This document shows positions 13,159 to 19,144 of a stretch of DNA of 19,144 bases, piece after piece; the stretch's first letter is position 1; the number at the start of each line of letters is the position of its first letter. The DNA lies in NCBI GenBank assembly GCA_016783985.1, contig JADHVM010000012.1:1-19144 (forward strand), written 5' to 3'. A program made the position numbers and the translations under genes. This stretch comes from Actinomycetota bacterium. Lineage in GTDB: Bacteria > Actinomycetota > Humimicrobiia > Humimicrobiales > Humimicrobiaceae. A model generated the notes under the pieces. That model did not search any database. It was given only the letters and a program-made list of their open reading frames with translations, and was not told where the DNA came from.

Positions 13159-15198
13159 ATGAATAAAAATGCTTTAACCTTGGAGCAAAAAAAAGAACTT
13201 GTAGAGAAGAGAAAACAAAAAAAGCTTATTCAAAAACTAACAGTAGGAATAATATTATCAATTATTATACTTTTAGGCTCTATAAACATAATTCCTGGAC
13301 TAAATGATCTTTCAAGACAAACTAGATTTATCATTTTATTCATTCTGGCTCTCCCGGTTCAGGTATGGGTGGGATCACAATTTTATAAGGGTCTGGTGGT
13401 TGTATTCAAATACAGAACTGCTGATATGAATACTCTTATATCCGTAGGAACACTTTCTGCTTTTATTTATAGTATGATTGTAACTTTCTTTCCTGTACTT
13501 TTTACCAGCGCAGGTTTGGAACTCCATGTATTTTTTGATACTGCAGCAATTATCATAACTTTAATACTGCTGGGCAGGTTTTTCGAAGCCAGAGCTAAAG
13601 GTAGCGCTTCTTCTGCAATAAAAAAACTTATGCAACTTAAAGCCAAAACTGCCAGGGTAATAGTAGATGGAAAAGAGGTAGAAACAGATATAGATGAGGT
13701 CAAAGTTGGAGATATTATACTGGTAAGGCCTGGAGAAAAAATCCCTGTAGATGGAATAATAACTCAGGGAAGCTCTGCTATAGATGAATCAATGGTTACT
13801 GGAGAATCAATTCCTGTGGATAAAAAAAATACCGATAAGGTAACTGGTGCAACCTTAAATATATCAGGATCATTTAAATTTAGGGCCACTAAAGTAGGCA
13901 GAGACACGGTACTAAGTCAAATTATAAGATTGGTAGAAGAGGCTCAGGGTTCTAAAGCTCCTATCCAGAGACTTGTAGATACAGTTGCCAGTTATTTTGT
14001 ACCCATAGTAATAGGAATAGCTATTACCACTTTTATAGTCTGGATAATATTGGGGCCCAAGCCTTCAATTACTCTTGCTCTGGTTAATTTTGTATCCGTA
14101 CTTATTATTGCCTGTCCCTGCGCACTGGGACTCGCTACACCTACAGCAATAATGGTAGGGACAGGAAAAGGAGCAGAAAATGGAATACTTATAAAAGATG
14201 CTGCAAGTTTAGAACTTACTCATAGACTAAATACTATAGTATTTGACAAGACCGGTACTCTTACCAAGGGCGAGCCGGTGGTTACAGACATTATAATAAA
14301 AGAAAAAAGTAGCGTTTACAGTAAAGAAGAATTGCTCAAGCTTTCTGCCAGCTCAGAGCTTTTTTCTGAGCACCCGTTAGGGAAAGCAATGGTTAAAAAA
14401 GCTCAGCAATTAAAACTTGATTTAATTGAACCCAAGAATTTTAAGTCTATAACTGGAAAAGGTATATCTGCTAAAGTAGATAGAAAAAAGGTCCTAAAAG
14501 GAAATTTAGCTTTAATGAGGGAAAATAATATTGCCCTGGATGGTTTTTTAGAAGAAAAAGCTCTTGAGCTTTCAAATGAAGGGAAAACACCTGTTTTTAT
14601 TTCTGCTGACGGTAAACTACTGGGTATAATTGCAGTAGCAGACACTCTAAAGGATAATACAAAAGAATATTTAAATGATTTACAAAATCTTGGATTAGAA
14701 GTAGTAATGCTAACTGGAGATAATAAAAATACAGCTAATGCTATTGCAAAAAAAGCCGGGATAGAAAGAGTATTATCTGAAATCCTGCCGGAAAATAAAG
14801 CAGAAGAAATAAAAAGAATCCAAAGTAAGGGCAAGCTAGTAGCTATGGTGGGAGATGGAATAAATGATGCTCCTGCATTGGTACAGGCAGATGTAGGCAT
14901 AGCCATAGGTACAGGTACAGATATTGCTATAGAATCAAGCTCAATCACCTTAACCAGCGGGGATATTAAAGGAGTCTTAAAATCTATAATCTTATCCAGA
15001 AATACTATACGAGTCATAAAACAAAATTTATTCTGGGCATTTTTTTATAACAGTATATTAATACCAGTTGCTGCAGGAGTGCTCTTCCCATTTTTTGGAA
15101 TACTGATAAGCCCTATATTCGCAGCAGCAGCTATGGCAATTAGTAGTATCTCTGTTGTCACTAACTCACTCAGGTTAAGAAGGATATCTTTAAAATAA
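13159..15198 (+). CDS. copA: Cu(I)-exporting P1B-type ATPase lacking fused HMA domain
   Basis: A 679-residue ATP-driven copper pump of the inner membrane. Motifs in order: actuator TGES (214-217), membrane metal site CPC (Cys319-Pro-Cys321) in [13 protein letters not shown], phosphorylated Asp363 in DKTGTLT, nucleotide-binding SEHPLG, and GDGINDAP (565-572). Cu(I) type is indicated by the YN pair in [11 protein letters not shown] and MAISS in the last spans. The N-terminus is a lysine-rich 25-residue segment followed directly by the first spans, with no HMA domain; the separate HMA gene just upstream is presumably the partner. SD AAGGA is very close to the ATG. Silver export is an alternative or extra role. 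It converges on the Ogg gene with a 62-base gap holding no obvious terminator. Confidence 0.94.
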   Translation: MNKNALTLEQKKELVEKRKQKKLIQKLTVGIILSIIILLGSINIIPGLNDLSRQTRFIILFILALPVQVWVGSQFYKGLVVVFKYRTADMNTLISVGTLSAFIYSMIVTFFPVLFTSAGLELHVFFDTAAIIITLILLGRFFEARAKGSASSAIKKLMQLKAKTARVIVDGKEVETDIDEVKVGDIILVRPGEKIPVDGIITQGSSAIDESMVTGESIPVDKKNTDKVTGATLNISGSFKFRATKVGRDTVLSQIIRLVEEAQGSKAPIQRLVDTVASYFVPIVIGIAITTFIVWIILGPKPSITLALVNFVSVLIIACPCALGLATPTAIMVGTGKGAENGILIKDAASLELTHRLNTIVFDKTGTLTKGEPVVTDIIIKEKSSVYSKEELLKLSASSELFSEHPLGKAMVKKAQQLKLDLIEPKNFKSITGKGISAKVDRKKVLKGNLALMRENNIALDGFLEEKALELSNEGKTPVFISADGKLLGIIAVADTLKDNTKEYLNDLQNLGLEVVMLTGDNKNTANAIAKKAGIERVLSEILPENKAEEIKRIQSKGKLVAMVGDGINDAPALVQADVGIAIGTGTDIAIESSSITLTSGDIKGVLKSIILSRNTIRVIKQNLFWAFFYNSILIPVAAGVLFPFFGILISPIFAAAAMAISSISVVTNSLRLRRISLK

Positions 15199-15260
15199 TC
15201 TCCTAAAATCCAATCAATAAAAATAGTAGTTTAGATATTCTTCATCCATTATCCCTAATG

Positions 15261-15923
15261 CTATTTAAATATAAAACCAGTCTGATTGGACCAGAATAAA
15301 AGATCCAATTCCGGGAGGGAAATGTCTATATTTATAGAAAACTCTCTCATTTTATTTTCTATATCTAAATAGATCTTTCTACTGATTGAGGATGGTATTT
15401 TATTTATAACTCTGTATTTTTCTAAGCTCCTTAAAATATGTATATCGAGTATTGCTATATTACCGCCAAGACCAATATTTCTTAAAAAATGACTTGCTTC
15501 TTTATATCCCAAACCTTTTATATTCTTTACAAACCATTCTCTCGTTTTGGGTATATTACCTTCGTCTATTTTGCTTTTTACGTCAAACCCTCTACTATTT
15601 TTAAAGACTTTTCTTGCCGCTATTAAATAAGAGGCTTTACTATTAGGAAATCTAACACGTCCCAAACTAGCTCTTATATCACTTTTATCTCCCCTTGAAA
15701 GCAAACCTGATCTTACCAATTCCCTTACAGCTTCATCACAATAAATTGCCTTTGATTGAGGCGTTAGTATACAAAAGCATAATTCTCTAAATATATACTC
15801 ATCATTACTTTTATATATTTCCTCAAACTTTTTAAGCTTCCCTTTAATCTGATATCTTTTTTTTCTGTAACTTGATAATAACTCATTTAATTCATCATTA
15901 TGTTGCACTGTCTCTTTAATCAC
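15261..15923 (-). CDS. ogg: 8-oxoguanine DNA glycosylase/AP lyase, archaeal Ogg2 type
   Basis: A 220-residue bifunctional glycosylase that removes 8-oxoguanine from DNA and nicks the site. The helix-hairpin-helix reads IKGLGYKEASHFLRNIG, with catalytic Lys141, followed by Asp160 in ILDIHILR. The protein ends in TGFIFK; a C-terminal lysine recognising 8-oxoguanine is characteristic of the Methanocaldococcus-type Ogg2, which has almost the same length. The start is GTG 15923, three bases after the rubrerythrin stop, without its own SD; a second in-frame GTG lies five codons on. Co-transcription with rubrerythrin and superoxide reductase puts protection and DNA repair in one oxidative-stress unit. 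Confidence 0.92.
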   Translation of the reverse strand: MIKETVQHNDELNELLSSYRKKRYQIKGKLKKFEEIYKSNDEYIFRELCFCILTPQSKAIYCDEAVRELVRSGLLSRGDKSDIRASLGRVRFPNSKASYLIAARKVFKNSRGFDVKSKIDEGNIPKTREWFVKNIKGLGYKEASHFLRNIGLGGNIAILDIHILRSLEKYRVINKIPSSISRKIYLDIENKMREFSINIDISLPELDLLFWSNQTGFIFK

Positions 15924-15926
15924 TTA

Positions 15927-16502
15927 TCAATAATTTTCACAAAACAGCTCGTAATAACTCTGGGGATGTGCACAAGCAGGACATTCCTTTGGTGCTTCTT
16001 TCCCTTCATGGACATATCCACAGTTTCGGCATTTCCACTTGACCACTGTATCCTTTTTAAATACCTTCCCTTCCTTTAAATTCTTGAGCAATTTTCTGTA
16101 TCGTATTTCGTGCTGCTCCTCTACTTCTGCTATCTCTTTAAATACAGAAGCAATTTCCCCAAAACCTTCTTTAGATGCTATTTCTTCTGCTTCTTTGTAG
16201 ATTTTTGTCCACTCCATGTTCTCCCCAGCCGCAGAAGCTTCTAGATTGGCTGCTGTATCTCCTATCACCCCTGCTGGATAACTGGCTGCAATTCCAACAT
16301 CTCCACCTTCTAAGAACTTGAAAAATCTCTCTGCATGCTCTTTCTCATTGCCAGCAGTTTCTAAGAATATTGCTGCTATCTGCTCATAACCTGCCTTTTT
16401 TGCTACGCTGGTAAAATATGTATAACGGTTCCTTGCCTGAGATTCTCCTGCAAAAGATGCAAGAAGATTTTTTTCTGTTTTTGTTCCTTTTAAATTTGTC
16501 AT
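15927..16502 (-). CDS. rbr: Rubrerythrin
   Basis: A 191-residue peroxide reductase of anaerobes. The N-terminal four-helix diiron domain carries Glu20 (FAGESQARNRY), ExxH at 53-56 (EKEH), Glu94/Glu97 region (ENMEW), and a second ExxH at 128-131. A C-terminal rubredoxin-like site has CRNCG (Cys158/161) and CPAC (Cys174/177). Length and order are those of classical rubrerythrin. A strong AGAAGGAGAG lies before ATG. It follows the superoxide reductase gene by 16 bases: the reductase makes peroxide, which rubrerythrin then removes. The same transcript continues into ogg. Confidence 0.97.
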   Translation of the reverse strand: MTNLKGTKTEKNLLASFAGESQARNRYTYFTSVAKKAGYEQIAAIFLETAGNEKEHAERFFKFLEGGDVGIAASYPAGVIGDTAANLEASAAGENMEWTKIYKEAEEIASKEGFGEIASVFKEIAEVEEQHEIRYRKLLKNLKEGKVFKKDTVVKWKCRNCGYVHEGKEAPKECPACAHPQSYYELFCENY

Positions 16503-16518
16503 TTTTACACTCTCCTTC

Positions 16519-16899
16519 TTATTTATTTTTCCATAACCCGTGTATAGTACAAAACTCCCGAATTTCTATTACTTCTGATTTTAATACACAAAATTTTGCC
16601 TCAGGAGCCTGCCCCGGCTTTAACTCCTTTCGTATTATCCCATCATTTAGCAATATCTCAATGAATTTTATATAATGTTTATCCTCCATTGGATGCTTTA
16701 TAATTCCAACCTTCACTGCGATACCACTATTAGTTTCTTCCACTACTGGAACATGTTTTTCCTGTCCCTGGCCTTCAATCTTTGCCTCTAATTTTATCAT
16801 TGGCTTGTCGCAGCACACCAGGGCAGATGCTCCTTCATGCACAACTTCAACAATATTACCGCATACTTTACATTGATAAAGCTCTCTTAATTGAGTCAC
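16519..16899 (-). CDS. dfx: Desulfoferrodoxin (2Fe superoxide reductase)
   Basis: A 126-residue class I superoxide reductase reducing superoxide to peroxide without releasing oxygen. Centre I is the desulforedoxin domain with Cys10, Cys13, Cys29 and Cys30 (YQCKVCG, LVCCDKP). Centre II, the catalytic iron, is ligated by His49, His69, His75, Cys117 and His120 (EKHVPV, KHPMEDKHYI, FCTIHG), with the catalytic Glu47/Lys48. The start is GTG 16899, six bases after AGAAGG. It leads the dfx-rbr-ogg string. The 100-base upstream stretch carries a GCATTAATGC palindrome and a second TTAATGC that may be regulatory. Confidence 0.96.
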   Translation of the reverse strand: MTQLRELYQCKVCGNIVEVVHEGASALVCCDKPMIKLEAKIEGQGQEKHVPVVEETNSGIAVKVGIIKHPMEDKHYIKFIEILLNDGIIRKELKPGQAPEAKFCVLKSEVIEIREFCTIHGLWKNK

Positions 16900-16937
16900 C
16901 TCACACCTTCTTATTACATATTAATATTTTCAATCAG

Positions 16938-16974
16938 TTAATGCTATATGATCAGATTCTACCTGCATTAATGC
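16938..16974. repeat. TTAATGC repeat and palindrome upstream of dfx
   Basis: TTAATGC occurs at 16938-16944 and again at 16968-16974, thirty bases apart. The second copy is part of the perfect 10-base palindrome GCATTAATGC (16965-16974). Three helical turns between copies is a spacing seen for paired operator sites. Possible redox regulator site for the oxidative-stress genes; it does not resemble a PerR box. Confidence 0.35.
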
Positions 16975-17002
16975 TTTAAAGAAATCCTTTATATATTTAT
17001 AT

Positions 17003-17260
17003 TTATTCCTTTACTTTATATTTACTTTTATTCTGTTTGTATTCATTATATTGCACAACTCCAATACATTTCTCAGCATACTTACACCAATCAAGGCAGC
17101 TCTGTTTACCATCATTTCGCATAACTGTCTTTTTGCACTTTGGGCACGTTGCCACAATCTCATCTGACCATATCTCCACCTCATAAGAACAGTAAGGACA
17201 TTTCATGTATTCTGGCTTTGGCTGTCTGAAATTTTGAGCTCCTGGACATTTTATAATCAT
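17003..17260 (-). CDS. Cysteine-rich zinc-ribbon protein of the Rrf2-linked CPGAQ family
   Basis: An 85-residue protein with an N-terminal IIKCPGAQNFRQPKPE segment, a zinc ribbon with CPYC (Cys21/24) and CPKC (Cys39/42), and a second cysteine group CLDWCKYAEKC (Cys55/59/65), ending in a lysine-rich tail. I recognise the pattern from uncharacterised proteins of anaerobic bacteria that are encoded with Rrf2 regulators. Eight cysteines could hold a zinc ion plus an Fe-S cluster. Its ATG overlaps the upstream Rrf2 stop as ATGA, so the two are translationally coupled. It may modulate the regulator or act in the same sensor pathway. Function not known. Confidence 0.88.
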   Translation of the reverse strand: MIIKCPGAQNFRQPKPEYMKCPYCSYEVEIWSDEIVATCPKCKKTVMRNDGKQSCLDWCKYAEKCIGVVQYNEYKQNKSKYKVKE

Positions 17261-17673
17261 TTATCCTGCCTCCCTGTTTTTAGTAGAGATGCTATTGATA
17301 AAGAATTTAACTCTGAAATTGTATGCTTTTCCATCACATCTATTTTTTTCTTTAAAACGCAACTTTTTATCTCTGGGCATATTTTCTTCCTAAAGGTATG
17401 CTCCTGCAATTTTATCGGACCCTGAAATATCTCTATCAGTTTGCCTATATATATATTCTCAGGTCTTGCTGCCAATACAAAACCGCCGTTTTTACCTTTA
17501 TATGATCCAAGAATTCCTCTCTTACCTAGTTCTTGAAGTATCTTTCTTAAAAAAGGCCTTGGCATTTTTAAACTTTCAACTAACTCTTTAATAGAAACTA
17601 TATTCTTATTACTCTTTACAATATAACAAAGTGCTCTTATAGCATAATCTGTATTTCTTGTAATTAAGTTCAC
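17257..17673 (-). CDS. Rrf2-family transcriptional regulator, two-cysteine type
   Basis: A 138-residue Rrf2 protein: winged helix NLITRNTDYAIRALCYI through ILGSYKGKNGGFVLAARP (residues 2-71), then the helix GKLIEIFQGPI. The sensor region has only two cysteines in the usual place (Cys99, Cys105 in KKICPEIKSCVLKK), unlike the three of IscR, so a cluster would need another ligand or partner, possibly the coupled cysteine-rich protein. The start is GTG 17673, nine bases after AGGGG. Its own promoter carries a perfect palindrome between -35 and -10, which suggests autorepression. Confidence 0.93.
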   Translation of the reverse strand: MNLITRNTDYAIRALCYIVKSNKNIVSIKELVESLKMPRPFLRKILQELGKRGILGSYKGKNGGFVLAARPENIYIGKLIEIFQGPIKLQEHTFRKKICPEIKSCVLKKKIDVMEKHTISELNSLSIASLLKTGRQDK

Positions 17674-17713
17674 TTACTGTTTCCCCTACTTTCAATATAC
17701 TAATCTATTTATA

Positions 17714-17742
17714 AAGATACTATGATAGTATCATTATGTCAA
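17714..17742 (-). promoter_or_regulatory. Promoter with palindromic operator for the rrf2-zinc-ribbon pair
   Basis: On the minus strand, TTGACA (17742-17737) and TATCTT (17719-17714) are 17 bases apart. The spacer and the first bases of the -10 hold a perfect inverted repeat, GATACTA-TGA-TAGTATC on the plus strand (17716-17732). A repressor bound there would block RNA polymerase directly. The Rrf2 protein starting at 17673 is the obvious candidate. The transcript would have a leader of about 35 bases. Confidence 0.78.
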
Positions 17743-18051
17743 GAGGAAATTTAATTCCATAACTTATAATTTCAAATTGGTTCATTTTATTTTCTTATAA
17801 ATTATAAAGGGTTTACTGCTACCCTTCTATATCTTCCAAAATTTATTAACCCTTACTATTTTTACATGTTAAAATAGCCTTGCTAAAATTACATATAATA
17901 ATAGTTTAGCTAATATTACATTAACATTGATAAAAAATATTATGAAAATAAGAAATATTGTAATACAATTCTTGTACAACATTTACAATTCATATTTGAG
18001 GTTATTCTGTAAAGTCTAAAAAATATTAGCATAATTTTGGAGGGATAACAT
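17743..18051. other. AT-rich intergenic region between divergent genes
   Basis: About 310 bases without a supportable gene. It holds a 6-base stem AAGGGT...ACCCTT (17807-17826), a palindrome ATTGTA-A-TACAAT (17957-17969) followed closely by TTGTACAA (17972-17979), and the GGAGGG SD of the START-like gene (18039-18044). The two palindromes lie 70-90 bases before that gene and may be its regulatory sites. No convincing -35/-10 pair was found for it. Confidence 0.5.
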
Positions 18052-18528
18052 ATAAAATTATTTAAGCCATTAATATTAAAAAATTCAATAGAAATAAAAA
18101 CAACACCCCAAAAGATTTGGGCATTCTTTTTTGACCTTGAAAAAAATTACAAGAGCTGGCATCCCCAAGATCATATTTTATTCAAATGGACCAAAGGAAA
18201 ACCAATGGAATCGGGTTCTAACTGGTATGGTGAAGAAATTGTGAGGGAAAAAATATTCAAACTCAAAGGTACTATTGGTGAAGTTATTCCAAACAGAAAA
18301 ATTGTATTAAAATATTCTTTTCCTATATCATTAGTTGCTCCTAGGATTGAATGGCTAATCGAACCTAAAGGCCCAAATTCTGTTTTTACTGCTAAAAGTT
18401 ATTTAAGAGCTGGAGATTTATTCTGTAAATTTAAATTATCTAAAAAAGAAATGGAGACTAAAATTGAAATGCATAACAAACACGTAAGAGAGGAAGGAGA
18501 AAATCTTAAAAAGATTTTAGAAAAATAA
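18052..18528 (+). CDS. START/SRPBCC-like ligand-binding protein with apparent ATA start
   Basis: A 158-residue protein of the SRPBCC (polyketide cyclase/START-like) superfamily: first strand KNSIEIKTTPQKIWAFFFDL, then KSWHPQDHILFKWTKG, the strands VLKYSFPI and IEWLIEPKG, and a long C-terminal helix MHNKHVREEGENLKKIL. Such proteins bind hydrophobic ligands in a helix-grip fold. The first standard start, ATG 18205, would remove the first strand and helices. Upstream, the frame is open only back to a TAA at 18046, and no ATG, GTG or TTG exists. GGAGGG (18039-18044) lies exactly seven bases before ATA 18052, giving IKLFKPLILKNS as the start. Either ATA is used, or a former ATG has mutated. Ligand unknown; partner genes not visible. 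Confidence 0.75.
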   Translation: MKLFKPLILKNSIEIKTTPQKIWAFFFDLEKNYKSWHPQDHILFKWTKGKPMESGSNWYGEEIVREKIFKLKGTIGEVIPNRKIVLKYSFPISLVAPRIEWLIEPKGPNSVFTAKSYLRAGDLFCKFKLSKKEMETKIEMHNKHVREEGENLKKILEK

Positions 18529-18550
18529 GACAAGACACAGAGTATGTTTC

Positions 18551-18588
18551 TTTAAGCTACTATGCTGCTTAAAATAAATAGATTTTTT
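18551..18588 (+). terminator. Probable intrinsic terminator after the START-like gene
   Basis: TTTAAGC (18551-18557) pairs perfectly with GCTTAAA (18567-18573) over a 9-base loop, and a run of six T follows at 18583-18588. The stem is AT-rich and the T run is nine bases away, so strength is doubtful. Confidence 0.45.
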
Positions 18589-18949
18589 AATTCTGACAGA
18601 AAACATCTACTCCTCGTTAAAGGAATCTTATCCAGACCTTCCGGTATTTCAGACTTTCCAGTTAGAGACATTTATCAATCATTTCGACAACCAGGAAAGT
18701 GTCATAGAAAGCCTCCTGCCTTTTACAGATTATATTGATCTTGTCTTTAACTATATGGTTGGTCTCGACTACAAATTCATTATATGGTTTGTAATAAGGG
18801 GTTATGATCAATTATGGTGATTAATGGAAGAACAAGGTGCTGATGAGATCTTTAAAAGCTGGCGCGATACAGGGCTTATTGATGAGAAAAAAAATCCAAG
18901 ACAAGCCCTGGGCTATTAGGACAGCTGGCTTTCCCTGCCGGTAAAGTAG
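18581..18949 (+). pseudogene. Decayed glycoside-hydrolase-like gene fragment
   Basis: One plus-strand frame reads as protein-like sequence interrupted by stops: ENIYSSLKESYPDLPVFQTF..., FTDYIDLVFNYMVG, FIIWFVIRGYDQLW, then TGA (18818), LMEEQGADEIFKSWRDTG, LIDEKKNPRQALGY, TAG (18917) exactly where Trp is expected, then DSWLSLPVK and TAG (18947). The ending WrdTGLiDe..NPrqALgyWdsWL resembles the C-terminus of secreted or TIM-barrel glycosidase-like proteins, with the usual final Asn-Pro-x-x-Ala-Leu. There is no start, and the 5' half is missing. Base composition is more GC-rich than the flanks. I read it as the remnant of a lost gene; the exact family is unsure. Confidence 0.6.
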
Positions 18950-19026
18950 TTTGTGATATCATTATTTAAAATTGGATTATAATTCTACAGTATCAATAAA
19001 AATATAATTTATTAAAGAAGGTTGAT

Positions 19027-19144
19027 ATGAAAAATGGTTATAGTTTTGAAGAAGTTTTAAAAGATTTAAAATCTAAAGCAAAGCTGGACAATCTTGAAGG
19101 TATGGCTAGATTTGGTATTACCGGAGAAAAAAGACTGGGAATTT
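19027..19144 (+). CDS. AlkD-like DNA alkylation repair protein, 3' end missing
   Basis: The first 39 codons of a gene cut by the window edge. MKNGYSFEEVLKDLKSKAKL, then NLEGMARFGITGEKRLGI, match the N-terminus of HEAT-repeat DNA alkylation repair proteins of the AlkD family (helix, then GMARFGI..xRLGv). AGAAGG lies six bases before ATG. The catalytic region lies outside the window, so activity cannot be judged. Confidence 0.75.
   Translation, partial: MKNGYSFEEVLKDLKSKAKLDNLEGMARFGITGEKRLGI

Noticed and set aside
14403..15017. Long minus-strand open frame opposite copA
   Set aside because: Shadow of the ATPase region holding the P-type motifs; no independent SD or recognisable product.
17807..17826. 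AAGGGT...ACCCTT hairpin as a terminator
   Set aside because: No T run follows in either direction and no gene ends nearby.
18205..18528. ATG 18205 as the true start of the START-like gene
   Set aside because: It would remove the first strand and helices of the fold, and it lacks a good SD, whereas an ideal SD lies before ATA 18052.

Overview
The window is AT-rich bacterial DNA. Most genes have Shine-Dalgarno (SD) sites, and several promoters match TTGACA/TATAAT. The content suggests a strict or near-strict anaerobe with heavy iron-sulfur and sulfur metabolism: 2Fe superoxide reductase, rubrerythrin, a polyferredoxin-type NIL protein, a methanogen-like homocysteine synthesis pair, two IscS paralogues and three Rrf2-family regulators. 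The thymidylate synthase and 8-oxoguanine glycosylase are of types best known from archaea and some anaerobic bacteria. An Atribacterota- or Clostridia-like host would fit, but I cannot place the organism from this sequence alone.

Layout. (1) 2-472: the 3' end of a ThyA-family gene, converging on a single-PAS-domain gene (467-877). (2) 1088-6115, minus strand: a sulfur-relay cluster read as ArsR regulator, MoaD/ThiS-like carrier, ThiF/MoeB-like E1 enzyme, N-terminally truncated Rrf2/IscR, IscS-like protein, IscU, zinc-ribbon protein, TusA, DsrE-like protein and an unrecognised 233-residue protein, with a decayed CxxC mini-ORF behind it. (3) 6321-7736: a cation diffusion facilitator with three C-terminal domains. 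(4) 7958-12598, minus strand: Rrf2 regulator, mini zinc-ribbon, cysteine synthase, homocysteine-forming DUF39 protein, NIL-ferredoxin and a normal IscS. (5) 12892-15198, plus strand: a separate HMA copper chaperone and a Cu(I) P-type ATPase. (6) 15261-16899, minus strand: superoxide reductase, rubrerythrin and archaeal-type Ogg. (7) 17003-17673, minus strand: a third Rrf2 regulator and a cysteine-rich zinc-ribbon protein, behind a promoter with a palindromic operator. (8) 18052-19144, plus strand: a START-like protein with an ATA start, a decayed glycosidase-like gene and the start of an AlkD-like gene.

How the parts work together. Region 4 looks like a self-contained sulfide-to-cysteine-to-persulfide module plus sulfide-to-homocysteine synthesis, controlled by a three-cysteine Rrf2 sensor. 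Region 2 has the same theme with a twist. Its IscS keeps the mobile catalytic cysteine but has lost the lysine that holds PLP, and its IscR has lost the DNA-binding head while keeping the three cluster cysteines. IscU there may therefore be fed by TusA, DsrE or the MoaD/ThiF carrier, or by the second IscS, with the degenerate IscS acting as a scaffold or cluster ligand. This is the strongest candidate in the window for an undescribed arrangement.

Two small genes (12030 and 18052) have an otherwise good SD seven bases before ATT or ATA instead of ATG/GTG/TTG. No tRNA, rRNA, CRISPR array, insertion sequence or known riboswitch was seen.
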